A stretch of 64,000 nt of DNA from Epiperipatus broadwayi (GCA_028023455.1 JAQFVV010012510.1:2337420-2401419), one strand, 5' to 3'; positions 26,601-37,250 are shown, counted from the stretch's first letter. Translations and numbers: made by a program. The notes: generated from the letters alone by a model not told the origin.

Positions 26601-28870
26601 ATGTAGAATGAAGTTAGTTATGTTGTATAGTATCTTATGGGATTGAGTAATCTCTCCCCTTTTTGTTATTTGAATATTTGACATGGGTAGATTATATAGT
26701 ATATTGTATAGGATAGAGTAAACTCTCCCTTGAAGTATTTGTTAGGAGTAGATTGAATCCTCCAGTTCTGATATTTGTATTTTATGAATTAGAGTATATG
26801 AAGCCAAGTATTGCATCTCCCTCATTTTTGGTGATGAGAATTTGTTCCCACCAGTTTATTTTAGTCTCAGAAGTTAGACTTGGGAGTTATTGTATTGTTA
26901 TTTATATGATGAGAATTATGAAAATCTTTTATCCCCATGTGCCTTATGGAATGTTTTTCAACTTTTACTCATAGCCAAGTGCCAGATAATTTGTTGATAA
27001 AAAAGGAGAATAAAATCAGAATTGATTTTCTCACAAAACAGCTGTAGTAGAATTAGTGCTAAAGCTTGGTTGGTCATTGTCATCATCCGTATTATGATTT
27101 TATTACAAGTTCATAAGTAAACCGATTGGATTGATTAATGTTAATTATTTTATGACAGACAGCATAATTTAGACACATGCATAAAGTATTAATTTAAAAG
27201 ATATGGAAAAATCCATCATTAATGCATAACTTTAATTATTATTTCAAATCATTTTATATTTATCATTTAAAATTTCATATCATCAACTTTCATAATATTC
27301 AATCATCATTTGAGTGAGCAAGCAAAAGAAGACAAAGTATAGTTAATTAATAGAATTATTTATTTCTATTTTGTAAAGAAAAAGTATAGTTAATTAATAG
27401 AATTATTTATTTCAATTTTGCAAAGTATAGTTTGATCTTATTCTTATTTATACTTATTCTTAGATTCAAACCCTTCTAATTTTAGTTAATGTGCATTTGA
27501 AGTAAAATGCCAAGAATTTTTAGTTTCATCCTATAATTTACATGTATGTTATTTCTCATAGACCCATCAACTTAATTGATAGCTTAAGAGCGCTAAAAAC
27601 AAGATGTCAAATATAAAGTAAATTTTTGTATTTTATTGTCTGAAGTGTAGGATTATATTGTTTTAGCAACATATGTTTAGCAGAATTGACTGATAATTTA
27701 AACTATTTTGCAATAAAAATGTAAAGAGTTTATTTTGGTGTATTATTTTAGTACTGAAAATAGAATGTGTTTTCCCCAAGTCTATCAGAATGCCTTGATA
27801 GCTGGGATGTGTTCGAACAGAAGATAGAAAGTTATCTTATGTTATCTGCTCTCATGTAATTTTTTCAACTATTGATGTTAAATATATCTAGAACCTGTAC
27901 CTGCACAAATTATAAAAAAAAACTAAATGTTTGCTTAACTATTTTGTAAATAAATGTTTTATTATTCAAAGTTGTGTTCAGAATTCTTCTTTGACATACA
28001 TTCGTATTTCATATTTCCACACATGCACACACATTTACTTTATCTAATATGATATGATTGCACTTTTCATTTAATTTAATGATGAACATATCCAGATATG
28101 ATGATGTTGATTTCCTTGATCCAAACACTGTATGAAATGTTGATTATTTACTGATTCTCTAAAAGTTTTATCATTCAGTTATTGTTTAGATGATGAATTG
28201 AAATCAAAATGTACCCTATTTCTTTCATTATCTAACTACCATTATTTTGTTAGGGTATTGCTTAATTTACATCATTACTTTTATAATAGTAAATAGTAGT
28301 TGTTGAGAAATGTAGATTCAAAGTTAAGCTACGCAAAAAATTAATTCCCTGAGATATTCAATTATTAATTTAGATTAAATATTCATTCAGTTAACTAGTT
28401 TAGATTATTGTATAATTAAAAGTTCAGTAATGTTAGGTTTATTTTATATTCAGTTCCAACTTGCTATACAGTATAGTTACTAAACATTACATTTTATTCA
28501 TTAATTTAATTTTCTAATATAGTAGAGGTTGTTCAGTGCATGTGGATGATGGGAGGAGGTGAAGTATAGACTATAACTTGTTAATTTAGATGGTAGAATT
28601 TTACCAATTTAATTCTTATTTATTTTAGAATTTAATAGATGTTTTGTTACTATTAATTATAATATTTCCTCCCACATCTAATATACATTTTACACCTTAT
28701 AGACCTCTGTATCCCTCAAATGAGCTAAGCTAAGCTAAAACTTCATTTAAGAGCCTCATTAATAATTTTAAGGTAAAGTTAGATCAATAGTTTATTCTAT
28801 GATTCATAGAATTAGCGCCCCCAGGTATTTGTGGTTAGGAGAGGTGTTGGTGATCGATGATGAGGGGTTA
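23700..28870. other. AT-rich intergenic DNA, no gene seen
   Basis: No coding family recognised. 27335-27425 holds a direct tandem duplication of about 48 bp (AAGTATAGTTAATTAATAGA twice). 26620-26830 shows diverged 60-70-bp units sharing GAGTA-ATCTCTCCC-like cores. The rest is plain. Confidence 0.45.
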
Positions 28871-28874
28871 CAAT

Positions 28875-28995
28875 ATATAGATATATATGTTGTTGAATCT
28901 AACTGAATTTCACTTGAGAAGGTTTTTTTGTTAATAGATGAAACCAGGGGTGCAAGAGAATTTTAGGAAAAATTTCTTTTTTAGCTAGCGTTTTA
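28875..28995 (+). mobile_element. Solo PLE 1-family terminal fragment
   Basis: TTCACTTGAGAAGG, then ATAGATGAAACCA, then GTGCAAGAGAATTTTAGGAA align with the PLE 1 right end (12141-12200). It keeps the TTGAGAA and GAAAC landmarks, but stem III is no longer a palindrome. No coding remnant is attached. Confidence 0.6.
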
Positions 28996-29609
28996 ATGTT
29001 ATATGATTTATTCTGTTTATATATATATGGATAACAAATGATTATATATGTAAATAATAGGAACTACACTTTTGTAATAAACAAAACAAATTCAATGTTT
29101 TTTTTAATACACATATAATTATTTTTTAATCATCCACTGATCTATATAAAATAATTACACTGGTCTCTCATAATATAGTTGTTTTGACTACAAAGTAGTC
29201 TTATTATATAATCTAAAGATCTGATCACATGTTCACACGTTAAAATAGCTTAGTATATAAATAACTTCAAGGAAGTGTAAATAATTTCATTTATCATCGT
29301 TATACATTGTACTTAAGTTATACAGCATTATGTATACATTATGCAAAATAGTCTATTAATTCCACTGACAAAAATTTAACTTCAGTGATAATGAACGTAA
29401 ATATATAAATAATAGTAACTGCACTTGCAAATTTGTTATAAACAGAGCTCTTCTCAGTTTTTCCTCTCTATGAGAATCAATTTATTTATTTTATTTTGCT
29501 CAGTAACTAACATCAGTGTGAGATCTGACAGAGAAGAGATAAATAAAATTTGCTCTATATATTATATTCAAATTTTCAATTTTGATTAAGTTATTCTAAA
29601 CACTAAGTA

Positions 29610-30136
29610 ATATTTACTGAGGCTATAACCTCGATAATATGCGTATAAAATGCGATAGTAGGGACCTCTACAGGTGTTTTAACCACAAGCTTACGCTATG
29701 GAAGCAATATATATTAAGGCTATAACCTTAAGACTATGTGCCTAAATACGACATTAGGGATCTCTACAAATCTTAAAGTTATAGCCTTAATATATCTTGC
29801 TTAGGTAATCAGTATGTGCTTAACAAATTATTAGTTACAACTTTAAATTGTCTTAAAATATTTCTAATCATAAGAGCTTTACACTGACTTGCTGTAAATC
29901 GAAAGATTTCGCAAATGTTAACTTGTAATAGAAATTGTGGACTTAATCAGTAAAGTATTTAATAACTTCAGCTCTCAAATCAAATTGTTTTAGATTCACC
30001 TATATAATTAAAAAGTAGATTGAAGATAAGAGTGGCTGCTCTTGTCTTTTAAAGTCGTTAATCTTGTGTTAAAGATTTGTAGAGGTCCCTACTGTCATAT
30101 TTATGCCATAATCTTAAGGTTATAGCCTTAATATAT
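29610..30136. mobile_element. MITE-like element with a nested smaller copy
   Basis: The left end (from 29615: TACTGAGGCTATAACCTCGA, then TAGTAGGGACCTCTACAGG) is an inverted partner of the right end (30076-30134: GTAGAGGTCCCTACTGTCAT, then GGTTATAGCCTTAATA). Inside at 29708-29795 sits an 88-bp palindrome made from the same end sequence (ATTAAGGCTATAACCTTAAG), probably a second insertion. The interior at 29862-29965 recurs inverted at about 32890-32995. No coding sequence. Confidence 0.65.
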
Positions 30137-30344
30137 ATTGCTTAGGTAATGAGTATGAGATTAACAAATTATTAGTTACAACTCTAAACATTAAGATATT
30201 TTGAATTAAGAATATTATATGTTTTAAATGGTTGTAGAGAGCTTGAACGTTTGTGTTCAAATCCCCTATATTATTTCTAGTCTCCAGAAATATAAAATAT
30301 ACTTATATTTAACATTCTATATATATATATGTTTTATAAATTAT

Positions 30345-30770
30345 GTTTTTGGAGCAACCGTGTTAAATAAAATAACAGTAAAATATTGGCGTTTCGACAA
30401 CGCAACACTTGCCCTCAATTGGGTAAAACAGTAATTACGTAGTTGTTCCAGACATAACAATTGTATCATCGTAGTTGTTGATCAGTTTGGCTTAAATTTA
30501 GGTGGTATTTTAACTTTATTTGTGTGAGGAAACTTTTCTCTATGGATGGTATTTTTGTTGTTTTGTCATATTTTTTGATGCAGTTTGGTCTATTTAAAAT
30601 TTCTATAGCTTCCCTAAATATTCTTTGATAATGATTGTTTTGTTTGAATATGATTTTTTTGGTATTTAAAAAATCTACATGATAACCAGTATTTAAAACA
30701 TGGAGAGCAAATGCTGATGATGTTGAGAGTTTTTGCATACTTAACTATTGCTTTCCATGTATTATAGAGA
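30345..30770 (-). pseudogene. PLE 3 C-terminal end, minus copy
   Basis: The minus-strand segment 30466-30738 has SSAFALHVLNTGYH and FREAIEILNRPN, the distal part of the PLE GIY-YIG region (compare SHFLEIGHK and RESIEILKRP of PLE 4). Downstream on the same strand, CAATTGAGGGCAA, GTTGTCGAAACGCC and TTATTTAACACGG form the 3' end with a hammerhead-like relic: GAAACG is kept, the cleavage triplet GTC is GCC, and CUGA is TTGA. Confidence 0.7.
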
Positions 30771-30779
30771 CTGATCATT

Positions 30780-31100
30780 ACACAGATTTTTCAAATATTA
30801 AAATCATATCCACATGCAACAATTATCATCCAGAGTATTTAGGAATGCTAAAGAAATTTTAAAAAGACCAAATGGGTATTAGTAAACGTGATGAAACTAC
30901 CAACCATATATAAGGGTTTCAATTACACAAATAAATATTAAAAACACATCCAAATTTTAGCCCAAATAATCAACGACCACGTTATACGGTTATCTCTACA
31001 ACAGCCACATGATTACTATTTTACCCAATTGAGAGTATTATCTTGTCAAACATGTAATTGGTACTTTACTTTATTTAACACAGTTACTCGTAGGCATGAT
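30780..31100 (+). pseudogene. PLE 3 C-terminal end, inverted plus copy
   Basis: The plus strand has GNAKEILKRPNG-type sequence (about 30845-30885), then CCCAATTGAGAGTA, CTTGTCAAACATGTA and TTATTTAACACAG (31023-31083). This is the same order as the minus copy at 30345-30770. The two 3' ends point away from each other across about 20 bp, again the inverted arrangement of PLE termini. This copy is the more eroded. Confidence 0.6.
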
Positions 31101-31178
31101 TCATAAAACATTTATTGCTCATGGAAACTTTAATTTCAACATATATATATATGTGTGTGTGTATTTTCCACGTAAACG

Positions 31179-32174
31179 TTAATTTGGTTTAATGTCTGTT
31201 TGGTGCAGACCACCAATAGATAACTCACTTGTAGATGTTAAATTATTTGATTCAGTATAACAGTTTTTAGCTGGCTTGATAAGTTTATGAAATAAATTTA
31301 AGTAATTTGATTTAAATGTTGACAAAAATATATATATAAGTGGCGTTATTACGCTATGAGAGTAAACTGGAAGGAGAACAAGCAGTATAAAATATTTATG
31401 ATAAAATCCCGATTCCACTGCAATTATTTTAGAAATTACCATTGGCATGTAACATAAGGTTGTGGCGACGACTATCATTAAAATTATTTTTGTTATCTTA
31501 GACTCGTCTGAAGAAAAAGTTCGATTTCTGAATTTTGAAACAGCTTTATGAGATTTTTGCATACTATAGTAAATACGACAATAACACAAAATATGTATGA
31601 CACACGGAGCTAAAAAATATACGCAAGTCACAATTTTATCCCAAATAAAAGAATTCATTTCTATAATATACAAACAAAGACTGGGGCTAAACTTAATTGA
31701 GCCAAAAACATTGAAAATGTAAGGTAAAAGACTTAAAAAAGGAATTATCCAGGAGAAACTAATCAGTAATATTATAAATGTTTTCTTCGCTCTATCAGTT
31801 CTTAAAAATTTGGAATTCATACAATAGACATACCTTAATACTGTTAAATTTGTTAGCGCCAATAAATTTGTTAATAAAATGCTTGAACTAATATAGGACT
31901 TTATTATAAAAATCCAACGTGCATTTATTTTTAAATTGTAACCTATTTTGAGTTCTAGTAGAGTAGAAGGCAAGCAAATGCAACATTGAAGAAGATCGGC
32001 AATCGCGAGATTTATAATTCCATATACTACAATATTTTTTACCTGTGAAAACTTTATAAATGCAAAAATTGTTAATATGTTCAATATTGTACCACATACA
32101 CAATTAATAGTTCCAATAGTAAAAAAAGAAATTATCCCATGCTGAGAGCAAACAGAATTATTAAATGTTTCCAT
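31179..32174 (-). CDS. Intronless class A GPCR, Tre1/moody-like (gene 1)
   Basis: A single open frame of 331 aa starts at the ATG at 32172-32174 (METFNNSVC, with a possible N-glycosylation site). Seven hydrophobic segments lie at about 14-41, 48-72, 86-116, 130-155, 180-205, 226-252 and 262-288. Visible class A landmarks are Asn32 (TM1), NLAIAD with Asp60 (TM2), FG at 157-158 before Cys167 in loop 2 (the WG/FG-C pattern of the Tre1/moody/GPR84 group), CYMP in TM6 (241-244) and TPLIY in TM7 (277-281). Departures: DRY is LRY (113-115), NPxxY has Thr for Asn, and no Cys is seen at the top of TM3 to pair with loop 2. It signals at the plasma membrane by family; the ligand is unknown. It may be an orphan or chemosensory receptor. 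A one-exon gene is assumed. Confidence 0.8.
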   Translation of the reverse strand: METFNNSVCSQHGIISFFTIGTINCVCGTILNILTIFAFIKFSQVKNIVVYGIINLAIADLLQCCICLPSTLLELKIGYNLKINARWIFIIKSYISSSILLTNLLALTNLTVLRYVYCMNSKFLRTDRAKKTFIILLISFSWIIPFLSLLPYIFNVFGSIKFSPSLCLYIIEMNSFIWDKIVTCVYFLAPCVIHILCYCRIYYSMQKSHKAVSKFRNRTFSSDESKITKIILMIVVATTLCYMPMVISKIIAVESGFYHKYFILLVLLPVYSHSVITPLIYIFLSTFKSNYLNLFHKLIKPAKNCYTESNNLTSTSELSIGGLHQTDIKPN

Positions 32175-32506
32175 ATTAATTATATAATAGGGTAATTTAA
32201 AACGTGCATTTACGAGACTGCTATTGCTTACAGTTAAAATAATTAAATAAAATACATAAAGGATATTATCCCAGGAAATTATTTTTTTGTATCAACAAAC
32301 TCCTGGATATCCTTAAAGTTTGTTATGACTTTCATGTGTGTGTTTTATTGGTAATTTAAAAAATGATTTATCATAATGCTAGTAAATTTGTTTTAGAAAT
32401 AATATGAAAATAAAACTGTTTATTAATGAAAATATGTAAGATTAATTGCATAAATACTTTATATCAAAAAATTATTGATATTTTAACGAAGTGTATGAAT
32501 ATATAG

Positions 32507-32507
<1 letters not shown>

Positions 32508-32554
<47 letters not shown>
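32508..32554. repeat. (TTA)n microsatellite
   Basis: About 15 TTA units. Confidence 0.95.
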
Positions 32555-32555
<1 letters not shown>

Positions 32556-32709
32556 TTTAACTATCAGAAATCCAGTGCAGAATGAAGATGATTCTAAGTT
32601 CTATCCAATTTCTATTTCCCTTTCAGAAGTCACTTCGGCAAACTTTCTTATCGGCTTCCATGTCTCACCTGACTACTTTCTAAGTCTTTTAAAATACTTC
32701 ATAAATAAT

Positions 32710-32995
32710 ATTTACTAAGGTTGTAACCTCAAGAATATGCGCTTAAAAATGCGATAGTAGGGAACTCTACAGGTCTTAACCACAAACTTACGTTTTGGAA
32801 GAAAAGAGGGGAACTTTCTTTACTTCAACTTACTTTATATACAAATAGGTGAAGCTGAAGCGGTTAGATCTGAGAGATGAAGCTATTCAATACTTCACTG
32901 ATTAAGTCCACATTTCTTATTACAAATCAATACTCGCGAAATCTTTCGATTTACAACGAGTCCATGGAAAGATCTTATAGTTAGAAATCTACATA
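32710..32995. mobile_element. Second copy of the 29.6-kb MITE family, partial
   Basis: It starts TTTACTAAGGTTGTAACCTC with GCGATAGTAGGGAACTCTAC, as at 29615-29675. Its right part (CACTGATTAAGTCCACATTT, CGCGAAATCTTTCGATTTAC) is the inverse of 29880-29955. The two copies bracket GPCR gene 1 together with PLE 3. Confidence 0.6.
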
Positions 32996-33344
32996 AACAA
33001 AAGATAAATTTTGAATTTTTGATTTTTTTAAAAAAAGCAAGCTCATTGATAACAACTGTAAAAAATAAATATTAAAAAAAGGTAAATAATAAAAATTAAA
33101 TCATAATCACCCCCCCCTAAAAGGGGGGAAACTAAAAATAATTAAAAAAAATGTATTTTTATATCTCTCAGTAGTTTAATGTTTTAATAGAATTAGAGAG
33201 TTTAAAGTTCAAAGTTCACAGATCAAACTCAAACACTTATTTTAGGGAATAAAATTTAAATGACTTTTTTAATGTAATCTTTCTCTTTTAAGCTTTTTTT
33301 TGTCCTCATCATATTTTTACCCTAGATGAATACTGTTATTTATT

Positions 33345-33443
33345 TATATGTCATAGCATCGGCCGGGACGCGAACCCACAACCGTCTGCAACCAACTACT
33401 TGCTTGCAAGGCGGCTGTGATAACATCTCGGCTAACAACGTTT
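33345..33443 (-). mobile_element. Very short tRNA-derived SINE, copy A
   Basis: On the minus strand, GTTAGCCGAGATG (A box) and GGGTTCGCGTCCC (B box) are about 50 nt apart inside a unit of about 99 bp. The unit is bounded by a perfect 17-bp direct repeat GAATACTGTTATTTATT (33328-33344 and 33444-33460). The long target-site duplication shows retroposition. There is no poly(A) and no LINE-derived tail of any length, so the element is hardly longer than a tRNA. Confidence 0.8.
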
Positions 33444-33460
33444 GAATACTGTTATTTATT

Positions 33461-34914
33461 CCCGATTCCTAATAATATTTGATTTGCTGCAACATGTCGG
33501 AGATGTCATTCCATCTTTAAAGTAAGCTAAATATAGTTGACTGCTCATACAAACCCAATGCTTTTAATAAAATTGTATAAAATATTCGGGATAAATCTAA
33601 CACAACGAGAACAAAAAAAATGTTGATGGTTTTTGTTATTTTATTCTAATCCATAAAATACTCACTACATTGTATCTCTGAAAACAAGATATGATTATTT
33701 CAGATTAAAAAATAAGATTATTCTGTTTTAATCAATAGTACAATTAATAAAAGAAGTTTTCTTGTTTAAATGTAATCATTTAAACGGATGAGTGTTGAAC
33801 ATTTTGAATTACATTTATTTGATCGATGATTTTAAAAATTCTTTTTGGTTTTTTATCTGTTGTTTATATTTCTCTTGACTGTAAAGATTTATATTAACCT
33901 TGTTCAGACTTTTGTCTGTACAATATTTACTTAACAGCCACACCGATGTTTAACTTAAGTAAAAAATCACCAATAAGAAAGAAAGAAATTGATATTTTTT
34001 ATTGCTTCTTTTTATACATTTATTTATTTTACTGTCTAATTAAAATAGTAAAATATTCATTTATTGACAAAAATTGGATATTCATTTATATTAGATACAG
34101 GCTGCTATTTGAAAGATTCTAAGCTTACCTTAAAATTTTCAGTCACTTAAACAAATTTAAGGTTTCATTCAAATTCCAGTATCAGAATGCTGGTTAGGAC
34201 GATGTGCAACCTACTACATTATTAGACTATTTTTTAACCCATACTCTTCAAATCAACAAACAATATTTTTTATATATCCAATTATTTGTTGCTGCTTTTT
34301 TTTTTAAAAAAAAAACAAACAAACTTTACTACTTTAATACTGTGGTGACTTATTAAGTTCTTTTTATTTTACTGACATCATTATTCATTTTTATTAATTT
34401 CTTTATAATATATAAGATATTATTAAGAATACAGATTAATTCTCTATTAAATTTCAAAGACCTCTGATAGCAAAATGTCATTAGATGTCTGATCTTGCTT
34501 CCACTTTATGTGATAATATTCTGTATCATATCTGACTGGTTTTTTTTATTATCTCTGATATTTTAATCACAATTTTCCGCCTGAAAACTTCTCACTGCAT
34601 TATCCAAACATTTAAAATAATTTATTATAAACTCAATAATGACACACACGCACACAAAAAAACACATCACCTTTTTTTTTTTTTTTTAGCAATTTAGGAA
34701 TGAATTTTTGATTAAAAGTAGAAAATTTAATCAAAGATTCAATCAATTTTTTGGACGAATATGGTTTATTAGATGTCTTAAGCTTTTATTTAATAATGTT
34801 TGTTTTAATTATCCATTTTCAAGGGCCTTATTTTCTCAAAAATATTGCTGAACATGTATTACTTATCAAAATTAACTTAAACAATATTAAGAAAATAAAT
34901 TATAAATTACTGTT
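33461..34914. other. AT-rich intergenic DNA, no gene seen
   Basis: No motif or repeat recognised beyond homopolymer runs. Confidence 0.5.
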
Positions 34915-35250
34915 ACATCACATGACCACCACCTCTTATGCTCGTATATAACTGTTGTTAAAACAGGCAAAACTCACTATACGTATCTCCACACACAGCA
35001 AGCTAGAGTAATCAATGGATGCCAGAAGGCTTGTGCATAAAATCCCTATCTAGTGCCCATCTAGGTGGAGTGCTCTCAGATCCAAGGTTCCTCACTGATG
35101 AAGGCCACAAGCCAGAAACTAGTCTGGGGATATTGGATGAGTAGGCACTAGATGGGGATTTGCACAAGCCTTCTGGCATCCATTGATTACTCTAGCTTGC
35201 TGTGTGTGGCAATATGTATAGTGAGTTTTGCCTGTTTTAACAAAAGTTAT
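34915..35250 (+). mobile_element. Hammerhead-bearing foldback repeat, copy 2
   Basis: Left arm about 34961-35066 and right arm about 35138-35243 are inverted copies (CAGGCAAAACTCACTATACG, TGCCAGAAGGCTTGTGCATA and complements). The central, unpaired part carries a plus-strand hammerhead. The ends CATCACATGACC resemble the tails of the other copies. Confidence 0.8.
35076..35139 (+). ncRNA. Hammerhead ribozyme, copy 2
   Basis: Outer stem I ATCCAA/TTGGAT, inner stem I TCCTCA/TGGGGA (one G-U pair), core CTGATGA (35095-35101), stem II AGGC-CACAA-GCCA (the closing A-A pair is mismatched), GAAAC (35115-35119), palindromic ACTAGT and the cleavage triplet GTC ending at 35124. All invariant core bases are present. 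Confidence 0.75.
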
Positions 35251-36019
35251 TGTTACCTTTAAAATTTTTTACTAAATGTTTATAAATTCCATTTCACAAC
35301 ATAAAATTAATAATTTGATTTATGTATATTGCCATTTTTGGCAGCATTTTATTATATTTAATGTAACATTTTTTTTGAGATTGTACTTTTTCTTTTTTTT
35401 AAATGAAAATTTACATAATTATAACACACATATTCTTATGTACACGATTAATCAAAATGTAGCTGACGATCTATTATTTACTCCACTGGAAGGAGTACAC
35501 AATTGAGGAATTACCCTATGCTGGATTTGAACATTTTACAGTAAATCACAAGTCTACATGCAGGAATTTGTAACAGAACATAGGGAGATGCTTTTTCATT
35601 TTGTATTTGTATTAAATTTCTTTTAATTACAATCATTTGTAGTTTTAAACCATTAAACACCACTACTGAATGGAGAATTTCGCATATCATTTATCGTTTT
35701 GTGTATTTTCTTTTGTTTTTTTATAATCATGTTAAAAAACAAATATTAAATACAATAACTTGTTGTAAGACATATTGTTTGCAAGGTATTTTGTGGGCCC
35801 TATAAATAGATAATTAAAAAAACCATGGGTGGTAAACTTACATATAACAGCTTCTACAAAAGTAACCTTTCTTTCTCACTAAGAGTAAATCTGCATTTTA
35901 TTCATAGTAACAATAATATTTTACTAAATTTCTATCTATATATAGCCTCATTATAAAGAAATATATATTTTTTATCATGGAAATTGCAATGAATAACTAT
36001 AGTGACAACATATATTATA
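35251..36019. other. Intergenic DNA; distal upstream flank of GPCR gene 2
   Basis: No gene. ATTTTACTAAATTTCTATCT at about 35919-35938 recurs at about 59009-59028 upstream of the GPCR pseudogene, so the duplicated block may start here. Confidence 0.45.
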
Positions 36020-36454
36020 CATTAAGCATCACATGATCACTATCTTGTTTATAAACAAAGCAAAACTCTCCATACAGTATTGCCACCCTGTGCCAACCAG
36101 AGTAATCAATGAATTCCAGAAGGCTTGTGCATAAAATCCCTATCTAATGCCTACTCATCCAATATCCCCAGATTAGTTTCTGGCTTGTGGCCATCATCAG
36201 TTAGGAGCTTTGGATATGAGAGCACTGCACCTAGACCTTAGGATCTAATGCTACCCTCCAGCACCCATCTTCTATCTCTACTTAGTCTGGGGATATTGGA
36301 TGAGTAGGCATTAGATAGGGATTTTATGCACAAGCCTTCTGGCATCCATTGATTACTCTGGTTGACACAGGGTGGCAATACTGTATGGAGAGTTTTGCTT
36401 TGTTTATAAGCAATTATGTGCTAGTATAAGATAGTGATTATGTGATGCTTAATG
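36020..36454. mobile_element. Hammerhead-bearing foldback repeat, copy 3
   Basis: The outer ends CATTAAGCATCACATGATCA (36020 on) and GTGATTATGTGATGCTTAATG (to 36454) are inverted. Long inner arms (36058-36160 and 36290-36395) carry GCAAAACTCTCCATACAGTA and TTATGCACAAGCCTTCTGGC or complements. The left half, read on the minus strand, is a full ribozyme-plus-body copy. The right half is an arm that begins at GTCTGGGGATATTGG, exactly at the hammerhead cleavage region. Confidence 0.8.
36155..36221 (-). ncRNA. Hammerhead ribozyme, copy 3
   Basis: On the minus strand: outer stem I ATCCAA/TTGGAT, inner stem I TCCTAA/TGGGGA with two weak positions, core CTGATGA (complement at 36194-36200), stem II TGGC-CACAA-GCCA (perfect), GAAAC, then TAATC. 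The cleavage triplet is ATC (36173-36171), an allowed NUH. The palindrome of stem III is broken (ACTAAT). Confidence 0.65.
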
Positions 36455-36870
36455 GTTTAACATAAATCCTGCCTAATAGGATAGTGGTGGCTATGATTGT
36501 TAAAGAGCCAAAGATACCAGAATGTATGGGTTCTGAATTGAGTTCAGATCCATATGACTATATAAGCTATTGAGCTTAGATTGAAAATATTTTTGTGTTT
36601 TCAATTTCATTCTCATAGTTTTGTAGTTAAGTAGAGATAGAAGGTGGGTGCTGGAGGGTAGCATTAGATACTAAGATCTAGGTGCAGTGCTCTCATATCC
36701 AAAGCTCCTCACTGATGATGGTCACAAGCCAGAAACTAGTCTGGGGATATTGGATGAGTAAGCATTAGATAGGGATTTTATGCACAAGCCTTCTGGCATT
36801 CATTGATTACTCTGGTTGCCACAGGGTGATATTGTATGGAGAGTTTTGCTTTGTTTATATATTATACATA
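36455..36870 (+). mobile_element. Hammerhead-bearing repeat, copy 4 (body plus arm)
   Basis: Contains a body (TAGAGATAGAAGGTGGGTGC at 36632 on, GCACTGC/GGTGCAGTGCTCTC) shared inverted with copy 3, a plus-strand hammerhead, and the usual arm ending GGAGAGTTTTGCTTTGTTTA. Upstream, at 36480-36560, GTGGTGGCTATG and GAGTTCAGATCC weakly resemble A and B boxes, so a tRNA-related head is possible but not established. Confidence 0.7.
36694..36755 (+). ncRNA. Hammerhead ribozyme, copy 4 (best structure)
   Basis: Outer stem I ATCCAA/TTGGAT, internal loop AGC/TA, inner stem I TCCTCA/TGGGGA, core CTGATGA (36712-36718), stem II TGGT-CACAA-GCCA (one U-G pair), GAAAC (36732-36736), stem III palindrome ACTAGT and the triplet GTC, with cleavage predicted after 36741. 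Every conserved core base is present. The short stem III is like PLE and retrozyme hammerheads, which are thought to act as dimers. Confidence 0.8.
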
Positions 36871-37250
36871 TTAGACCATAGTAAAAAGGAAGTGAGGTTT
36901 GACATCAGATTGAGATTATTAATTGATATTGTTTTAAGTGTTGACTGCTTTCATATATTTAAATTTGATTAGTTACTCATTTTAAAAAATCCAAATTTTA
37001 TTAAAAGAAAGTTTATTTAAGATATATATTACTTATGTAATTTTTAAATAAAAATTATAACTTTTTAAATTATCAATAATTAGTTATCTTATTACAAGGA
37101 ACAAAAATACTCTGATGATTAGTCATTTATTTTTCATACTGTTTTGTAAAGGAAGTAAATAATATCTGTGGAAGAACAAAGTCTCTTTCTTTCTTATTAG
37201 GTTAATAAAGCTGTTAAAAATATTCTTATTAACTCAAATATTATATTAAT

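Noticed and set aside
33345-33443. A possible genuine tRNA gene
   Set aside because: The unit is flanked by a 17-bp target-site duplication, recurs with divergence, and the acceptor stem does not pair well, so it is a SINE.
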